Below the pieces are notes generated by a model. The model had not been told where the DNA came from. It made no database searches and was given only the letters and a program-made list of their open reading frames with translations. Below, one piece after another: positions 18,195 to 26,936 of a stretch of DNA of 64,000 nt (positions are counted from its first letter, which is position 1; every line of letters starts with the position of its first letter). This DNA comes from Pseudomaricurvus sp033283335. GTDB lineage: Bacteria > Pseudomonadota > Gammaproteobacteria > Pseudomonadales > Cellvibrionaceae. Where the stretch lies: assembly GCA_033283335.1 (NCBI GenBank), contig JAWMQP010000005.1, forward strand, positions 186,001-250,000, in the 5' to 3' direction. Position numbers and translations under genes: made by a program.

Positions 18195-19007
18195 ATGAGT
18201 GTTACCGAACACCGCGCCCGCAAGCGCTTTGGACAAAATTTTCTCGAAGATGACAACATCATTCGCCGTATCGTCAAAGCCATTCACCCCCAGGCAACCG
18301 ATAATCTGGTGGAAATCGGTCCCGGCAAAGGGGCCATCACCGAACAATTGCTGGCCGCCTGCCCGACCCTCAATGTGGTGGAACTGGACCGCGACCTGAT
18401 CCCGATTTTGCTGTCGCAATTTATCGCCCGTTACCCTGATTTCAAAATTCATCAGACCGACGCCTTGAAGTTTGATTTTGCCACGCTGTTGGGTGAGCAG
18501 GGTGAACGCGGTCCCCTGCGGATTGTTGGGAACTTACCGTACAACATTTCCACCCCCCTGATCTTTCACTTGCTAAGCTATCAGTCTGACGTCAAGGACA
18601 TGCATTTTATGCTGCAAAAGGAAGTGGTGGATCGCATGGCCGCCCAGCCGGGACAAAAAGCCTATGGCCGTCTCGGCGTGATGGTCCAGTATTACTGCCA
18701 GGTGGAGAACTTGTTCGACGTACCGCCGGAGTGCTTTAACCCCCGCCCTAAGGTCGATTCGGCCATCGTCCGGCTGGTACCCTATAAGTCGCTTCCCCAT
18801 CCGGCCAAGAATGTAAAATTGCTGGAGCGACTGGTGAACACCGCCTTCCAGCAGCGCCGTAAAACCTTGCGCAATGCCCTCAAGCAACTGCTGCCCGCGG
18901 AAGCCATTGAAGGCCTGAATATTGATACCAGTGTGCGCCCCGAAAATATTTCGCTGGCCGAGTATGTTGCCCTCAGTGACAAACTGGCCGACTCTCTGCA
19001 GGATTAA
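18195..19007 (+). CDS. rsmA: 16S rRNA dimethyladenosine transferase
   Basis: 270 residues (KsgA). It dimethylates two adjacent adenines near the 3' end of 16S rRNA during 30S maturation. The N-terminus KRFGQNFLEDDNIIRRI, SAM motif VEIGPGKGAITEQLL, and catalytic NLPYNISTPLIFHLL are diagnostic. I set the start at ATG 18195 (MSVTEHRARK), which fits the family; upstream in-frame sequence overlaps pdxA and is not family-like. Its stop overlaps the apaG start. Confidence 0.95.
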   Translation: MSVTEHRARKRFGQNFLEDDNIIRRIVKAIHPQATDNLVEIGPGKGAITEQLLAACPTLNVVELDRDLIPILLSQFIARYPDFKIHQTDALKFDFATLLGEQGERGPLRIVGNLPYNISTPLIFHLLSYQSDVKDMHFMLQKEVVDRMAAQPGQKAYGRLGVMVQYYCQVENLFDVPPECFNPRPKVDSAIVRLVPYKSLPHPAKNVKLLERLVNTAFQQRRKTLRNALKQLLPAEAIEGLNIDTSVRPENISLAEYVALSDKLADSLQD

Positions 19008-19429
19008 TGTCAACAATGACCGATGTACCAACTCCGCCCAACCACAATAACAGGGAAACACGCGACGATATTCTTGTCAGTGTAAAAACCCAATACCTGC
19101 CCGACCAGTCGCAACCCGAGCTGAAAAAGTACGTCTTCGCCTACACCATCACCCTGCGCAATCAGGGTGAGGAAACCGCACAATTGCTCAGTCGTCACTG
19201 GAAGATCACCAACGCCAACAACGACACCCACGAAGTGGCCGGCGTCGGCGTGGTGGGAGAACAGCCGGTGCTGGCACCGGGCGAGGAATACACCTATACC
19301 AGCGGCTCGGTACTGGAAACAGAAACCGGCACCATGGAAGGTTCCTATCAGTGGCGTGGTGAGGGTGGCGCACTGTTTGACGTGACTATCCCGGCGTTTG
19401 CGCTGATTCCCCCCCACCGATTGCACTGA
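19007..19429 (+). CDS. apaG: ApaG protein
   Basis: 140 residues, with the ApaG/DUF525 beta-sandwich: residues 15-140 contain FAYTITLRNQGEETAQLLSR, HWKITNANNDTHEVAGVGVV and the PPHRLH end. ApaG proteins have an Ig-like fold of unclear role and are linked genetically to ApaH. ATG 19007 overlaps the rsmA stop; ATG 19016 would give the more usual shorter N-terminus. Cotranscribed with rsmA and apaH. Confidence 0.93.
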   Translation: MSTMTDVPTPPNHNNRETRDDILVSVKTQYLPDQSQPELKKYVFAYTITLRNQGEETAQLLSRHWKITNANNDTHEVAGVGVVGEQPVLAPGEEYTYTSGSVLETETGTMEGSYQWRGEGGALFDVTIPAFALIPPHRLH

Positions 19430-19447
19430 GAGCGGTACCCGAAATTT

Positions 19448-20254
19448 ATGGCTACCTACGCCGTTGGAGATCTGCAGGGCTGTCTGGAGCCGCTGCAGTG
19501 CTTGATGAAAAAGGTCCAGTTCAACCCCGATCGCGACCAGCTGTGGCTGGTGGGCGACCTGGTCAACCGCGGCCCCCAGTCACTGGAAACTCTGCAATTC
19601 CTGTATGAACGGCGCGATAACGTGGTCGCCGTTCTGGGCAATCATGATTTGCATTTGCTGGCCGTAGCCTACGGTCACCGTCTGCCGTCGGACAGCGACA
19701 CGCTCGATGAAATCCTCATCACCAAAAACAGCGAAGCCCTGCTGACCTGGTTGCGTCACTGTCCCCTGGTGCACCACGATGCTGACCTTGGTTTTACCAT
19801 GGTGCACGCCGGTATTCCGCCACAGTGGACGCTAAAAAAAGCCCTGAAACGTTCCCTGGAAATGGAAGCCGTACTGCAGGGGCTGGACTTTGACCGTTTC
19901 CTGTCCAACATGTACGGCAACCAGCCCGCCGTGTGGGACAGCGAACTGAAAGGTCCTACCCGCTGGCGAGTCATCACCAATTACTTCACCCGCATGCGCT
20001 TCTGTGACAGCGAAGGACGGCTCGAGCTGATCGCAAAAAACAGCGCCTCGAATCCGCCCAAGGGCTTTGCTCCCTGGTTTTCCCACTCCAAACGACTGAC
20101 CCGCAATGACAAGATCATTTTTGGTCACTGGGCTGCCCTCGAAGGCTACACTGGAGTCGATAACGTCTACGCGCTGGACTCCGGTTGTGTCTGGGGTGGC
20201 CACATGACCATGTTCCGACTGGAGGATGAGCGGTACTTTTTTTGTGACTGCTAA
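19448..20254 (+). CDS. apaH: Diadenosine tetraphosphatase (symmetrical)
   Basis: 268 residues. ApaH hydrolyses Ap4A to two ADP and removes Np4N caps from RNA. Metallophosphatase motifs are in order: AVGDLQGC, LVGDLVNRGP, LGNHDLHLLAV, MVHAGIPPQW and FGHWAALEGYTGVDN. Full length. Last gene of the lptD-apaH run; it converges on hppA with about 45 bp between stops. Confidence 0.96.
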   Translation: MATYAVGDLQGCLEPLQCLMKKVQFNPDRDQLWLVGDLVNRGPQSLETLQFLYERRDNVVAVLGNHDLHLLAVAYGHRLPSDSDTLDEILITKNSEALLTWLRHCPLVHHDADLGFTMVHAGIPPQWTLKKALKRSLEMEAVLQGLDFDRFLSNMYGNQPAVWDSELKGPTRWRVITNYFTRMRFCDSEGRLELIAKNSASNPPKGFAPWFSHSKRLTRNDKIIFGHWAALEGYTGVDNVYALDSGCVWGGHMTMFRLEDERYFFCDC

Positions 20255-20299
20255 CGGCTTTTTCTGCGACTGCTGACACCTGTGGTCCAGCAATCCCAG

Positions 20300-22321
20300 C
20301 TAGCCGAGCAGAGGCGCAATCACCAGGCTGACGATAGCCATCACATTGATCAGGATGTTCATCGCCGGGCCGCTGGTGTCCTTAAACGGGTCGCCCACGG
20401 TATCGCCCACCACCACGGCCTTGTGAACATCCGAGCCCTTGCCCCCCAGATTGCCCTTTTCCACATACTTTTTGGCGTTATCCCAGGCACCGCCGGCATT
20501 GGCCATCGTCAAGGCCAGCAATACACAGCTGATCAGCGCCCCGCCCAACATGCCGCCCAGCGCCGCCGGGCCCAGGCCAAAGCCAATTACCACCGGCGCA
20601 GCCACAGCCAGCGCCCCTGGCAACACCATACGACGCAGGGCCGCCTGGGTGGCGATATCGACACAGCGGCCACTGTCGGGCTTGGCCGTGCCCTCCATCA
20701 AACCTGGAATCTCGCGAAACTGACGGCGAATCTCCTTGATCATATCGAAGGCCGCATCCCCCACTGCCCGCATGGTGATAGCACTGACCAGAAACGGGAA
20801 AATGCCACCCAGAAACATGCCGGTCAACACCACCGGGTCGTCAATCTGCAGGGAAAAGCCAGCCACATGCTTGGAGACCGTTTCGATGTAGGCGGCAATG
20901 ATTGCGAGGGCCGCCAGCCCGGCAGCGCCGATGGCAAAGCCCTTTCCAATGGCCGCGGTGGTGTTGCCCACCTCATCCAGACTGTCGGTAATCGCCCGGG
21001 TGTCCTCTCCCAGCTCTGCCATTTCGGCAATGCCACCGGCGTTATCCGCCACCGGTCCATAGGCATCAATAGCCATGGTAATACCCACCGTCGACAACAT
21101 ACCCACAGCGGCAATGCCGACACCGTATACACCGGCGCCCTCCGGCAATAGGGAACTGGTGGTAAATATAATCCCGGCAATCATCAACACCGGCACCACC
21201 ACCGATTCCATACCCACCGCCAAGCCGGCAATCATCACCGTGGCCGGACCGGTTTCCCCGCCCGCGGCAATCACCCGCACGGGCTTCCCACCGGTGTAAT
21301 ACTCCGTCACCAACCCAATGACCATACCGCCAACCGCACCGCACACAACACACCACCAGATATTGGGGTTGAGCCCCATGGCGTGTATCAACCCCCAGGC
21401 CACCAGGATAAACAACACCGAAGCACCCATCGTACCCATACGCAGAGCCACTTCCGCGGACTTGGCCGAGGCAAACCACACCAGCACGATACCCATGATG
21501 GAACAGGCCAGGCCGACCGAAGCCAGCGCCAGCGGCACGAACATCAGCTGTCCGCGATCACCGCCCAGCAATTCCACGGCCAGTAACGGCAGAGTCGCTG
21601 CAATGGCGATGGTGGCAATCATCGAACCGCAGTAAGATTCAAAGATATCCGATCCCATACCGGCGACGTCACCGACGTTATCCCCCACGTTGTCGGCAAT
21701 CACCCCCGGGTTGCGCGGATCATCTTCCGGAATGCCGGCTTCGACCTTACCCACCAGATCCGCACCGACATCTGCACTTTTGGTGAAGATACCGCCGCCC
21801 ACTCGGGAAAACAGGGCCACAGTGGATGCCCCCATGCCGAATCCGTGAATGGCCTCGGCGTGCTCCGGGTCGGCACCAAACAGCAGATAGAGACCGCCGA
21901 GTCCCAGCAACCCCATCGCCGCCACCACCAACCCCATGATGGAGCCACCAAAGAAGGCCACACTCAACGCCTTTGCGGCACCCTCTGTACTGGCTGCAAC
22001 GGTGGTGCGGACATTGGCCTGGGTGGCGGTGTACATGCCAATATAACCGGCAAAAGCGGAACAGCAGGCGCCGACCACAAACGCCAACGGCGTTTGCCAG
22101 CTGCGGAAACCGAGAAACAACCCCACAGTGATCAACAGGGCAAAGCCGGCCAATATGCTGTATTCCCTGCGCATAAACACCATCGCCCCATGGTGAATGG
22201 CGTCGGCAATTTCCATTACCAGCCCCTCTCCGGCGGGGTAGCGCTTGATGATTCGGTAGATGATAAAAGCCACCAACAACCCGGCGCAGCCCACCAGGGG
22301 GGGCAAGATGTGTATGTCCAT
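20300..22321 (-). CDS. hppA: Membrane-bound ion-pumping pyrophosphatase, potassium-dependent type
   Basis: 673 residues with about 16 hydrophobic segments. It couples pyrophosphate hydrolysis to proton or sodium export at the inner membrane. The pyrophosphate site DVGADLVGKVEAGIPEDDP and DNVGDNVGDVAGMGSD are intact, as are the acidic residues near the C-terminus (GDTVGDPFKDTSGPA). The segment GNTTAAIGKGFAIG has Ala where potassium-independent enzymes carry Lys (GNTTKA), so I infer the potassium-dependent subfamily; proton versus sodium pumping cannot be settled by eye. It is divergent from the soluble pyrophosphatase ppa. Confidence 0.95.
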   Translation of the reverse strand: MDIHILPPLVGCAGLLVAFIIYRIIKRYPAGEGLVMEIADAIHHGAMVFMRREYSILAGFALLITVGLFLGFRSWQTPLAFVVGACCSAFAGYIGMYTATQANVRTTVAASTEGAAKALSVAFFGGSIMGLVVAAMGLLGLGGLYLLFGADPEHAEAIHGFGMGASTVALFSRVGGGIFTKSADVGADLVGKVEAGIPEDDPRNPGVIADNVGDNVGDVAGMGSDIFESYCGSMIATIAIAATLPLLAVELLGGDRGQLMFVPLALASVGLACSIMGIVLVWFASAKSAEVALRMGTMGASVLFILVAWGLIHAMGLNPNIWWCVVCGAVGGMVIGLVTEYYTGGKPVRVIAAGGETGPATVMIAGLAVGMESVVVPVLMIAGIIFTTSSLLPEGAGVYGVGIAAVGMLSTVGITMAIDAYGPVADNAGGIAEMAELGEDTRAITDSLDEVGNTTAAIGKGFAIGAAGLAALAIIAAYIETVSKHVAGFSLQIDDPVVLTGMFLGGIFPFLVSAITMRAVGDAAFDMIKEIRRQFREIPGLMEGTAKPDSGRCVDIATQAALRRMVLPGALAVAAPVVIGFGLGPAALGGMLGGALISCVLLALTMANAGGAWDNAKKYVEKGNLGGKGSDVHKAVVVGDTVGDPFKDTSGPAMNILINVMAIVSLVIAPLLG

Positions 22322-22526
22322 ATCCGTCTCTCGCTGACTGTAACATTATTGTTATCCGCCCTTCCCTCAGGAACATTTTTGTCGCGCGCAGCGAAGGACA
22401 CTCAATTCAGTCTAGCAATGCCTTGGCTTGGCGCAATCTGCCTTGTCCAGTGTGACAGGCTCAATTGAGCTGAAGCGTGAATATGGTAGAATCGCGACCA
22501 AATTTAACCAGCCTTGGAATTCCTTT

Positions 22527-23075
22527 ATGAGTTACGATCAAGTCTCACCGGGTAAAGACCTCCCTAACGACATCAATGTTGTGATTGAAATCCCGCTTAA
22601 TGGCGATCCCATCAAGTACGAAGTCGACAAGGACTCCGGTGAAATCTTTGTGGATCGTATGCTCGGCACAGCCATGCACTACCCATGCAACTACGGCTAT
22701 GTCCCGCACACCCTCTGTGGAGATGGTGACCCGGTCGATGTGATGGTGGTTATGCCGCTGGCGGTGGTCCCCGGAGCCGTGATCCGCTGTCGCCCTGTGG
22801 GTGTCTTGAAGATGACCGATGATGGCGGTGAAGATGCGAAGATCATTGCCGTTCCGCACGAGAAAATCACTCCGCTGTACAAAGACGTCAAAGACATCAC
22901 CGACCTACCAGAGCTGACCCGTGACCAGATCGCGCACTTCTTCCAGCACTACAAAGATCTGGAGCCAGGCAAGTGGGTGAAAATCGAAGGCTATGGCAAT
23001 GCCGATGATGCCCGCAAGGAAATTTCCGACGCAGTGGCCAACTTCCAGAACAGTGCCGACAAGCCGCACTACTGA
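22527..23075 (+). CDS. ppa: Soluble inorganic pyrophosphatase, family I
   Basis: 182 residues from ATG 22527 (MSYDQVSPG), which fits the family; a longer reading from 22428 does not. It hydrolyses pyrophosphate to keep biosynthetic reactions forward. Active-site stretches include EIPLNGDPIKYEVDKDSG, LGTAMHYPCNYGYVPHT and the metal-binding DGDPVDVMVVMP. A strong terminator follows at 23124-23153. Having soluble and membrane pyrophosphatases side by side suggests a choice between heat loss and energy conservation from the same substrate. Confidence 0.96.
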   Translation: MSYDQVSPGKDLPNDINVVIEIPLNGDPIKYEVDKDSGEIFVDRMLGTAMHYPCNYGYVPHTLCGDGDPVDVMVVMPLAVVPGAVIRCRPVGVLKMTDDGGEDAKIIAVPHEKITPLYKDVKDITDLPELTRDQIAHFFQHYKDLEPGKWVKIEGYGNADDARKEISDAVANFQNSADKPHY

Positions 23076-23123
23076 TCTCAAGTGGCTTAAGCGTTTGGCT
23101 CAGTCAGTGCCTCGTCATCCAAC

Positions 23124-23153
23124 AAAAAAGCCGCTCATTGAGCGGCTTTTTTG
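23124..23153. terminator. Rho-independent terminator after ppa
   Basis: An A-tract, GCCGCTC stem, ATT loop, GAGCGGC stem and T-tract form a symmetric hairpin. It can act in both directions, ending ppa and the convergent gene at 23177-23986. Confidence 0.92.
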
Positions 23154-23176
23154 TGTATACCCTATCGAGCTGGGCA

Positions 23177-23986
23177 TCAATCCTCGGCAATGGACAGCTT
23201 GCTGGTATCCGGCGGAGGTGGCGGGGTCGCGGGTTTAATTTGCCCCATATCACTGCCGACAGGAGCCAGGTCCACGGCGGGTGCCTCCACCCCAATGGCG
23301 GGTGGGCGACTTTTTTCCGCCTCCGTAAGCAGATCCTCACCCACGTCACTTAAGCCAAAGTCTTCGATCTGGACAGTGACAGGATCGCTCGAGGCCTGCT
23401 CACTGGCGTCGACCAAACGCCCTTCCTGCGGCCGAAGGCTGAAGTGACTCACGTCCACCACCACCTCGGCCAACGGGGTCTTGTCAGAGGCCTCCAACAA
23501 GTCCGCGCCCAGCGGTGCCAGAGAAAAAGCCCCGGACTGCAGCGCCTGTTCTTGTGCCTGCTGCTCCTGCCTGAGCTTTTCGGCTGCGGCCGCCTCACGC
23601 TGTTGCTCTTGTTGCGCCAGGCGCTGCTGCAGGCTCATTTTGGGTTCGGCGACTACTGGATTAGGTTCTGAGACTGATGCACTGGGTTCAGAGACAGCCG
23701 GTCGCTCCGGGCGAGCACGCTGGGTGGTTGAGGTGCGAACACTACCGGCCGCTGCCAGCTGCACATCGGCCCCGGCCTGACGAAGGGCCGCCACGTACTT
23801 GGTGGCTAACGCCTGATCCACATTACGCTTGAGCGGCACGGCCGCACCAGAGAACAGGCCGTTGACCTTGGCCGTATCGGTCTTGAACAGCTTGGCCAAT
23901 TGCGCCTTCACCTGAGGCAATTGATGACCGGGCAGAATGTCACCGCGAAAAATGATGTCAAACAGTGGTTGATCGTTATCAGTCAT
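23177..23986 (-). CDS. Hypothetical protein with small N-terminal domain and repeated acidic C-terminal motif
   Basis: 269 residues. Residues 1-80 (FDIIFRGDILPGHQLPQVKA, LFKTDTAKVNGLFSG, KYVAALRQAGADVQL) form a compact alpha/beta domain seen at the start of many gammaproteobacterial hypothetical proteins, often with membrane or coil extensions. Residues 110-150 are a Gln/Glu/Ala coiled coil. The C-terminus has three related short motifs, LAPLGADLL, LSDVGEDLL and LAPVGSDM, separated by acidic linkers, and a proline run. No catalytic motif. Function unknown. Confidence 0.75.
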   Translation of the reverse strand: MTDNDQPLFDIIFRGDILPGHQLPQVKAQLAKLFKTDTAKVNGLFSGAAVPLKRNVDQALATKYVAALRQAGADVQLAAAGSVRTSTTQRARPERPAVSEPSASVSEPNPVVAEPKMSLQQRLAQQEQQREAAAAEKLRQEQQAQEQALQSGAFSLAPLGADLLEASDKTPLAEVVVDVSHFSLRPQEGRLVDASEQASSDPVTVQIEDFGLSDVGEDLLTEAEKSRPPAIGVEAPAVDLAPVGSDMGQIKPATPPPPPDTSKLSIAED

Positions 23987-24183
23987 AATCGGAGCTATTG
24001 GGCAGTGGCGCGAAATTCACTCAATCATAGCATCGCCTGTATGTAAAATCTCACACACTTTTCAGCCTTTTCCCACTGGTACATCTGGACGGGGTCGATC
24101 ATACTTGCCACCGCTGACCCCACTCTGGTTGCCAGAATGGTCCAGGATTGCGGGAACCAATATCCCCGCAACAGGGTCCCAGG

Positions 24184-24360
24184 ATGAGCAAATTCACGGA
24201 TGAACGAAGTATGCCCGCTGTTACCCTTACCTCCCCCCGGCTCACCCCCTGCATGAAACCACTTGGCTGTCGCCAGTTACTGGCGGATTGGCACGACAGC
24301 TATTTCATTGATGATTCACTGGTCGATACGCAGTCCAGTGCACAGCAGTCCATCAAGTAA
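24184..24360 (+). CDS. Small hypothetical protein
   Basis: 58 residues from ATG 24184 (MSKFTDERSMPAV), without a membrane segment. It contains CRQLLADWHDSYFIDDSLVD, an ordinary soluble composition. It is followed 11 bp later by another small gene on the same strand, so the pair may be a two-gene transcript. I recognise no family. An in-frame upstream start at 24148 exists but lacks a good ribosome site. Confidence 0.4.
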   Translation: MSKFTDERSMPAVTLTSPRLTPCMKPLGCRQLLADWHDSYFIDDSLVDTQSSAQQSIK

Positions 24361-24371
24361 GAGCATCGACC

Positions 24372-24599
24372 ATGATAAACACCGACCTGCAAAAGAGTTT
24401 TCGTCGCACCTCCAGCTTCAGCGAACAGGAAATGAACAACCTGATGACCGTGCGTCATATCAAAGCGGAAATTGACATTCTCAACAAGCGGATGACAGAG
24501 CTGCAGCAGAGCAACTCGCCAAATCTGGCCCAGTTGCAACACCTGGGACAGCTGCTGGCCGATCGCCAATCGGTCCTGGCTGGCCTGCCTAAAAGCTAG
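24372..24599 (+). CDS. Small coiled-coil hypothetical protein
   Basis: 75 residues, helical, with regular hydrophobic spacing (MTVRHIKAEIDILNKRMTEL, LAQLQHLGQLLADRQSVLAG) consistent with a short coiled coil. No signal or membrane segment. It sits between a small hypothetical gene and convergent cysE. No family recognised; it could be a regulator or an assembly partner. Confidence 0.5.
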   Translation: MINTDLQKSFRRTSSFSEQEMNNLMTVRHIKAEIDILNKRMTELQQSNSPNLAQLQHLGQLLADRQSVLAGLPKS

Positions 24600-24635
24600 G
24601 TCCTGCTATAGAGTCAGGCGAGAGCGCCCCAGGTA

Positions 24636-25448
24636 TTATTCGTCGCCAAGGTCGTGGCACATATCCAGCGCCGGGGACTGGCCGCTGGGCCGCCCGACGA
24701 CTCGGGCAGGGACCCCCGCCACCGTGGTGTGTGGCGGCACTGACTCAAGCACGACACTGCCAGCACCGACTTTGGCATTTTCCCCCACCGTAATATTGCC
24801 CAGCACCTTGGCACCGGCGCTGATCAGGACGCCGCGACCGATTTTCGGGTGACGGTCACCAGCTTCACAGCCAGAACCTCCCAGCGTCACGGCGTGGAGC
24901 ATGGACACATCGTCACCGATCACTGCCGTCTCCCCCACCACCACTCCGGTGGCGTGGTCGATCATGATGCCTTTGCCCAATTGCGCGCCCGGGTGAATAT
25001 CCACACCAAACGCCTGGGACATCTGGTTCTGCAAATACAGCGCCAGCGGTTTGCGATTTTGCTTCCACAACCAGTGACTGACACGCTGGGCCTGAATGGC
25101 GTGGTAGCCCTTGAAGTACAGAAACGGCATGGAGAACTTGTCACAGGCCGCATCCCGCTCCTTATAGGCTTGGATATCGGCCCGCATCGCCACACCGATA
25201 CTCGCATCACTGGCCAGGGCCAGTTCAAAGACCTCACGTACGGTCATGGCTTGGGCCGTGGAGCTGTGTAGCTTGTTGGCCATGTGAAAGCTGATGGCCG
25301 CTTCAAACGTCTGGTGATTGAGAATGGAGGCGTGGAAATAGCTGGCCAACACCGGTTCATCACGGCTGGCCTGTTCGGCTTCGGCACGAATCGCCTGCCA
25401 GATAAAATCACCCGCTTCGACCGCCACTGACTGGATTGGTTGAACCAT
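24636..25448 (-). CDS. cysE: Serine O-acetyltransferase
   Basis: 270 residues. CysE acetylates serine with acetyl-CoA, the first step to cysteine. The N-terminal helical domain is followed by the left-handed beta-helix of hexapeptide repeats from about residue 145 (VDIHPGAQLGKGIMIDHATG, VVVGETAVIGDDVSMLHAVT), with catalytic HATGVVVGE and TLGGSG, and a C-terminal tail for cysteine feedback and CysK binding, though the tail lacks the canonical terminal Ile. GGGGAGG precedes ATG 25448. Confidence 0.95.
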   Translation of the reverse strand: MVQPIQSVAVEAGDFIWQAIRAEAEQASRDEPVLASYFHASILNHQTFEAAISFHMANKLHSSTAQAMTVREVFELALASDASIGVAMRADIQAYKERDAACDKFSMPFLYFKGYHAIQAQRVSHWLWKQNRKPLALYLQNQMSQAFGVDIHPGAQLGKGIMIDHATGVVVGETAVIGDDVSMLHAVTLGGSGCEAGDRHPKIGRGVLISAGAKVLGNITVGENAKVGAGSVVLESVPPHTTVAGVPARVVGRPSGQSPALDMCHDLGDE

Positions 25449-25452
25449 GACG

Positions 25453-25522
25453 CCTCCCCTTAACTACTGGACCTTAACCACTGCTTGGATCTTAATCACG
25501 GCTTGGACCTCAACCGCCAGTG
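25453..25522. repeat. Imperfect 18-bp tandem repeat upstream of cysE
   Basis: Units such as CTTAACCACTGCTTGGAT and CTTAATCACGGCTTGGAC follow one another, flanked by a partial copy on each side. It lies just before the cysE ribosome site and may affect its leader. Confidence 0.6.
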
Positions 25523-25573
25523 GCCTGTGGGCACTAGCTTACCACAGATAACAATTTGGATTGAAAACCGGGC

Positions 25574-26326
25574 TTAGCACTGCAACTGGACAAAGCGCTG
25601 GAAAATATCCTCCGCATGACGCTCGATTTCCTCGGTCAGCGACCAGCTACCGGACTGCAGCAACTGCCGAAAGACGGTGTAATCGAACTGCTGTTGCAGC
25701 TGATCTGCCAGCGGTCGGTAGCTGATGTGCCAGGGCTCTGGCGCCACTGCGCCAAAATCCTGGGCGTAGGGGTGGTAAAAGCCTTCACTGCGGCCCTCTG
25801 CCACACACGCTTCCAGCCAGCACTGAAAGTCATAGAAGGGCCCACCGCGGGCGTATTCCTGCGGCACCAATTGCAATTGATAGTCGGCGTCTATGGCGTT
25901 GGCGTCATAAACATCGAGATCCGTCCCCCAGTGGTGCCGGGATGTGCCTGGCAACGCCGACCAGCGCAGGATCGCCCACAGCAGAGCCTCGCCATCCAAT
26001 TGCTGCGGGTCCAACTGCTCCCCCGAACAGGACAACACCGGCCGACGCCCGGCGACCTTGTCCTGCCAAATCAACTGCTGCCGTTCAAAGCCCCGAAAAC
26101 TGCTGGCGATGGCCAGGTCGAATCCCGCTGCCGCGGCACGCTGCCGCAGACGCTGCAGCGGCGCCAACACCTGTTGATGGACCAGCGCACCACTCCAGCA
26201 GGGCCGCAGATGCTGCTCGGTCTGTCCCGTCAGCAGCAGGATACCCCCGCTGTCAGTTTGTGCCTCACTGTCAGGCTTGCAGGAACTGGGGCCAAACCGG
26301 GTTTCGTGCATAGAAGAGCGTCTCAC
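25574..26326 (-). CDS. M15-family D-alanyl-D-alanine carboxypeptidase (VanY-like)
   Basis: 250 residues. Zinc and active-site motifs of peptidase family M15B are visible: SRHHWGTDLDVYD (SxHxxGxxxD) and EPWHISYRP (the EPWH motif). AIASSFRGFERQQLIW is the usual preceding helix and strand. These enzymes trim D-Ala from peptidoglycan stem peptides. No clear signal peptide is visible, although the N-terminus has a Cys-containing stretch, so localisation is uncertain. The gene is monocistronic. Confidence 0.88.
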   Translation of the reverse strand: MRRSSMHETRFGPSSCKPDSEAQTDSGGILLLTGQTEQHLRPCWSGALVHQQVLAPLQRLRQRAAAAGFDLAIASSFRGFERQQLIWQDKVAGRRPVLSCSGEQLDPQQLDGEALLWAILRWSALPGTSRHHWGTDLDVYDANAIDADYQLQLVPQEYARGGPFYDFQCWLEACVAEGRSEGFYHPYAQDFGAVAPEPWHISYRPLADQLQQQFDYTVFRQLLQSGSWSLTEEIERHAEDIFQRFVQLQC

Positions 26327-26445
26327 AGAGTCAAAGTTGAGGCATTGGCGCTGGCCAAGGAAGTATGTATTATAACGGTTCGGCCTATGGGTCGCAGAGA
26401 GATCAGAATAAATAAAATAAATACTAACATTGGGGATTCGCCTTT

Positions 26446-26724
26446 ATGACCGAAAGTCATAGTGATTTGCTCCAGCTCAAAAACCTGGGGGCTGCCTCAG
26501 TCAATATTCTTCACGCCATTGGCGTTAATTCGTACGCCGATTTAAAAGCCATGGGGCCCGTTGAAGCCTATATCCGCATCAAAAGCCGTGGCATACATGT
26601 CTCCAAAGTCATGCTCTATGCCCTGCAGGGGGCGTTACTCGGTATTCACTGGAATGAATTGGAACCGGACCTGAAACAGCGCCTGGTGGAAGATGCCGAG
26701 GCAGCACTGATCAACGAGCAATAA
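26446..26724 (+). CDS. TfoX C-terminal-domain protein
   Basis: 92 residues matching the C-terminal helical domain of TfoX/Sxy (LKNLGAASVNILHAIGV, AYIRIKSRG, YALQGALLGIHWNEL). The fold has a helix-hairpin-helix-like start typical of DNA-associated proteins. Full TfoX regulates competence in Vibrio and Haemophilus; stand-alone C-terminal proteins are common and uncharacterised. A competence role should not be assumed. Confidence 0.85.
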   Translation: MTESHSDLLQLKNLGAASVNILHAIGVNSYADLKAMGPVEAYIRIKSRGIHVSKVMLYALQGALLGIHWNELEPDLKQRLVEDAEAALINEQ

Positions 26725-26820
26725 GTTCTTCAAGAGACGCCAAACCCTTCAAGAGACTTCCTGCCAATGACAAGAGACCTCCTGCCCACTCAACGAGGTG
26801 GCCATTGAACATCGATGGCG

Positions 26821-26847
26821 TTGTCCGTCTGGCCTTGTCCGTCTGGC
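26821..26847. repeat. Perfect 13-bp direct repeat, period 14
   Basis: TTGTCCGTCTGGC occurs at 26821-26833 and again at 26835-26847. Just upstream (26725-26790) a second local repeat of TTCAAGAGAC-type units is present. Both lie in the spacer after the TfoX C-terminal gene and look like slippage duplications. Confidence 0.7.
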
Positions 26848-26881
26848 GTCGTCCATGAAGCAGGAAATCAGGCCACTACCC

Positions 26882-26930
26882 GCAAATGAGAATTATTTCG
26901 ATTGACACGGTAAGTGAGAACGATTATTGT
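26882..26930 (+). promoter_or_regulatory. Promoter with two Fur-box-like sites
   Basis: TTGACA at 26902-26907 and TATTGT at 26925-26930 are spaced by 17 bp. Two sites resemble the 19-bp Fur consensus: GCAAATGAGAATTATTTCG at 26882-26900 and GTAAGTGAGAACGATTATT at 26910-26928. By my hand alignment each matches about 13 of 19 positions of a GATAATGAGAATCATTATC-type box. The second sits between -35 and -10, where a repressor would block polymerase. Confidence 0.65.
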
Positions 26931-26936
26931 TAATAC

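Noticed and set aside
20282..21151. A 289-residue plus-strand frame opposite hppA
   Set aside because: Antisense shadow of a membrane protein gene; His/Gln-rich without any domain.
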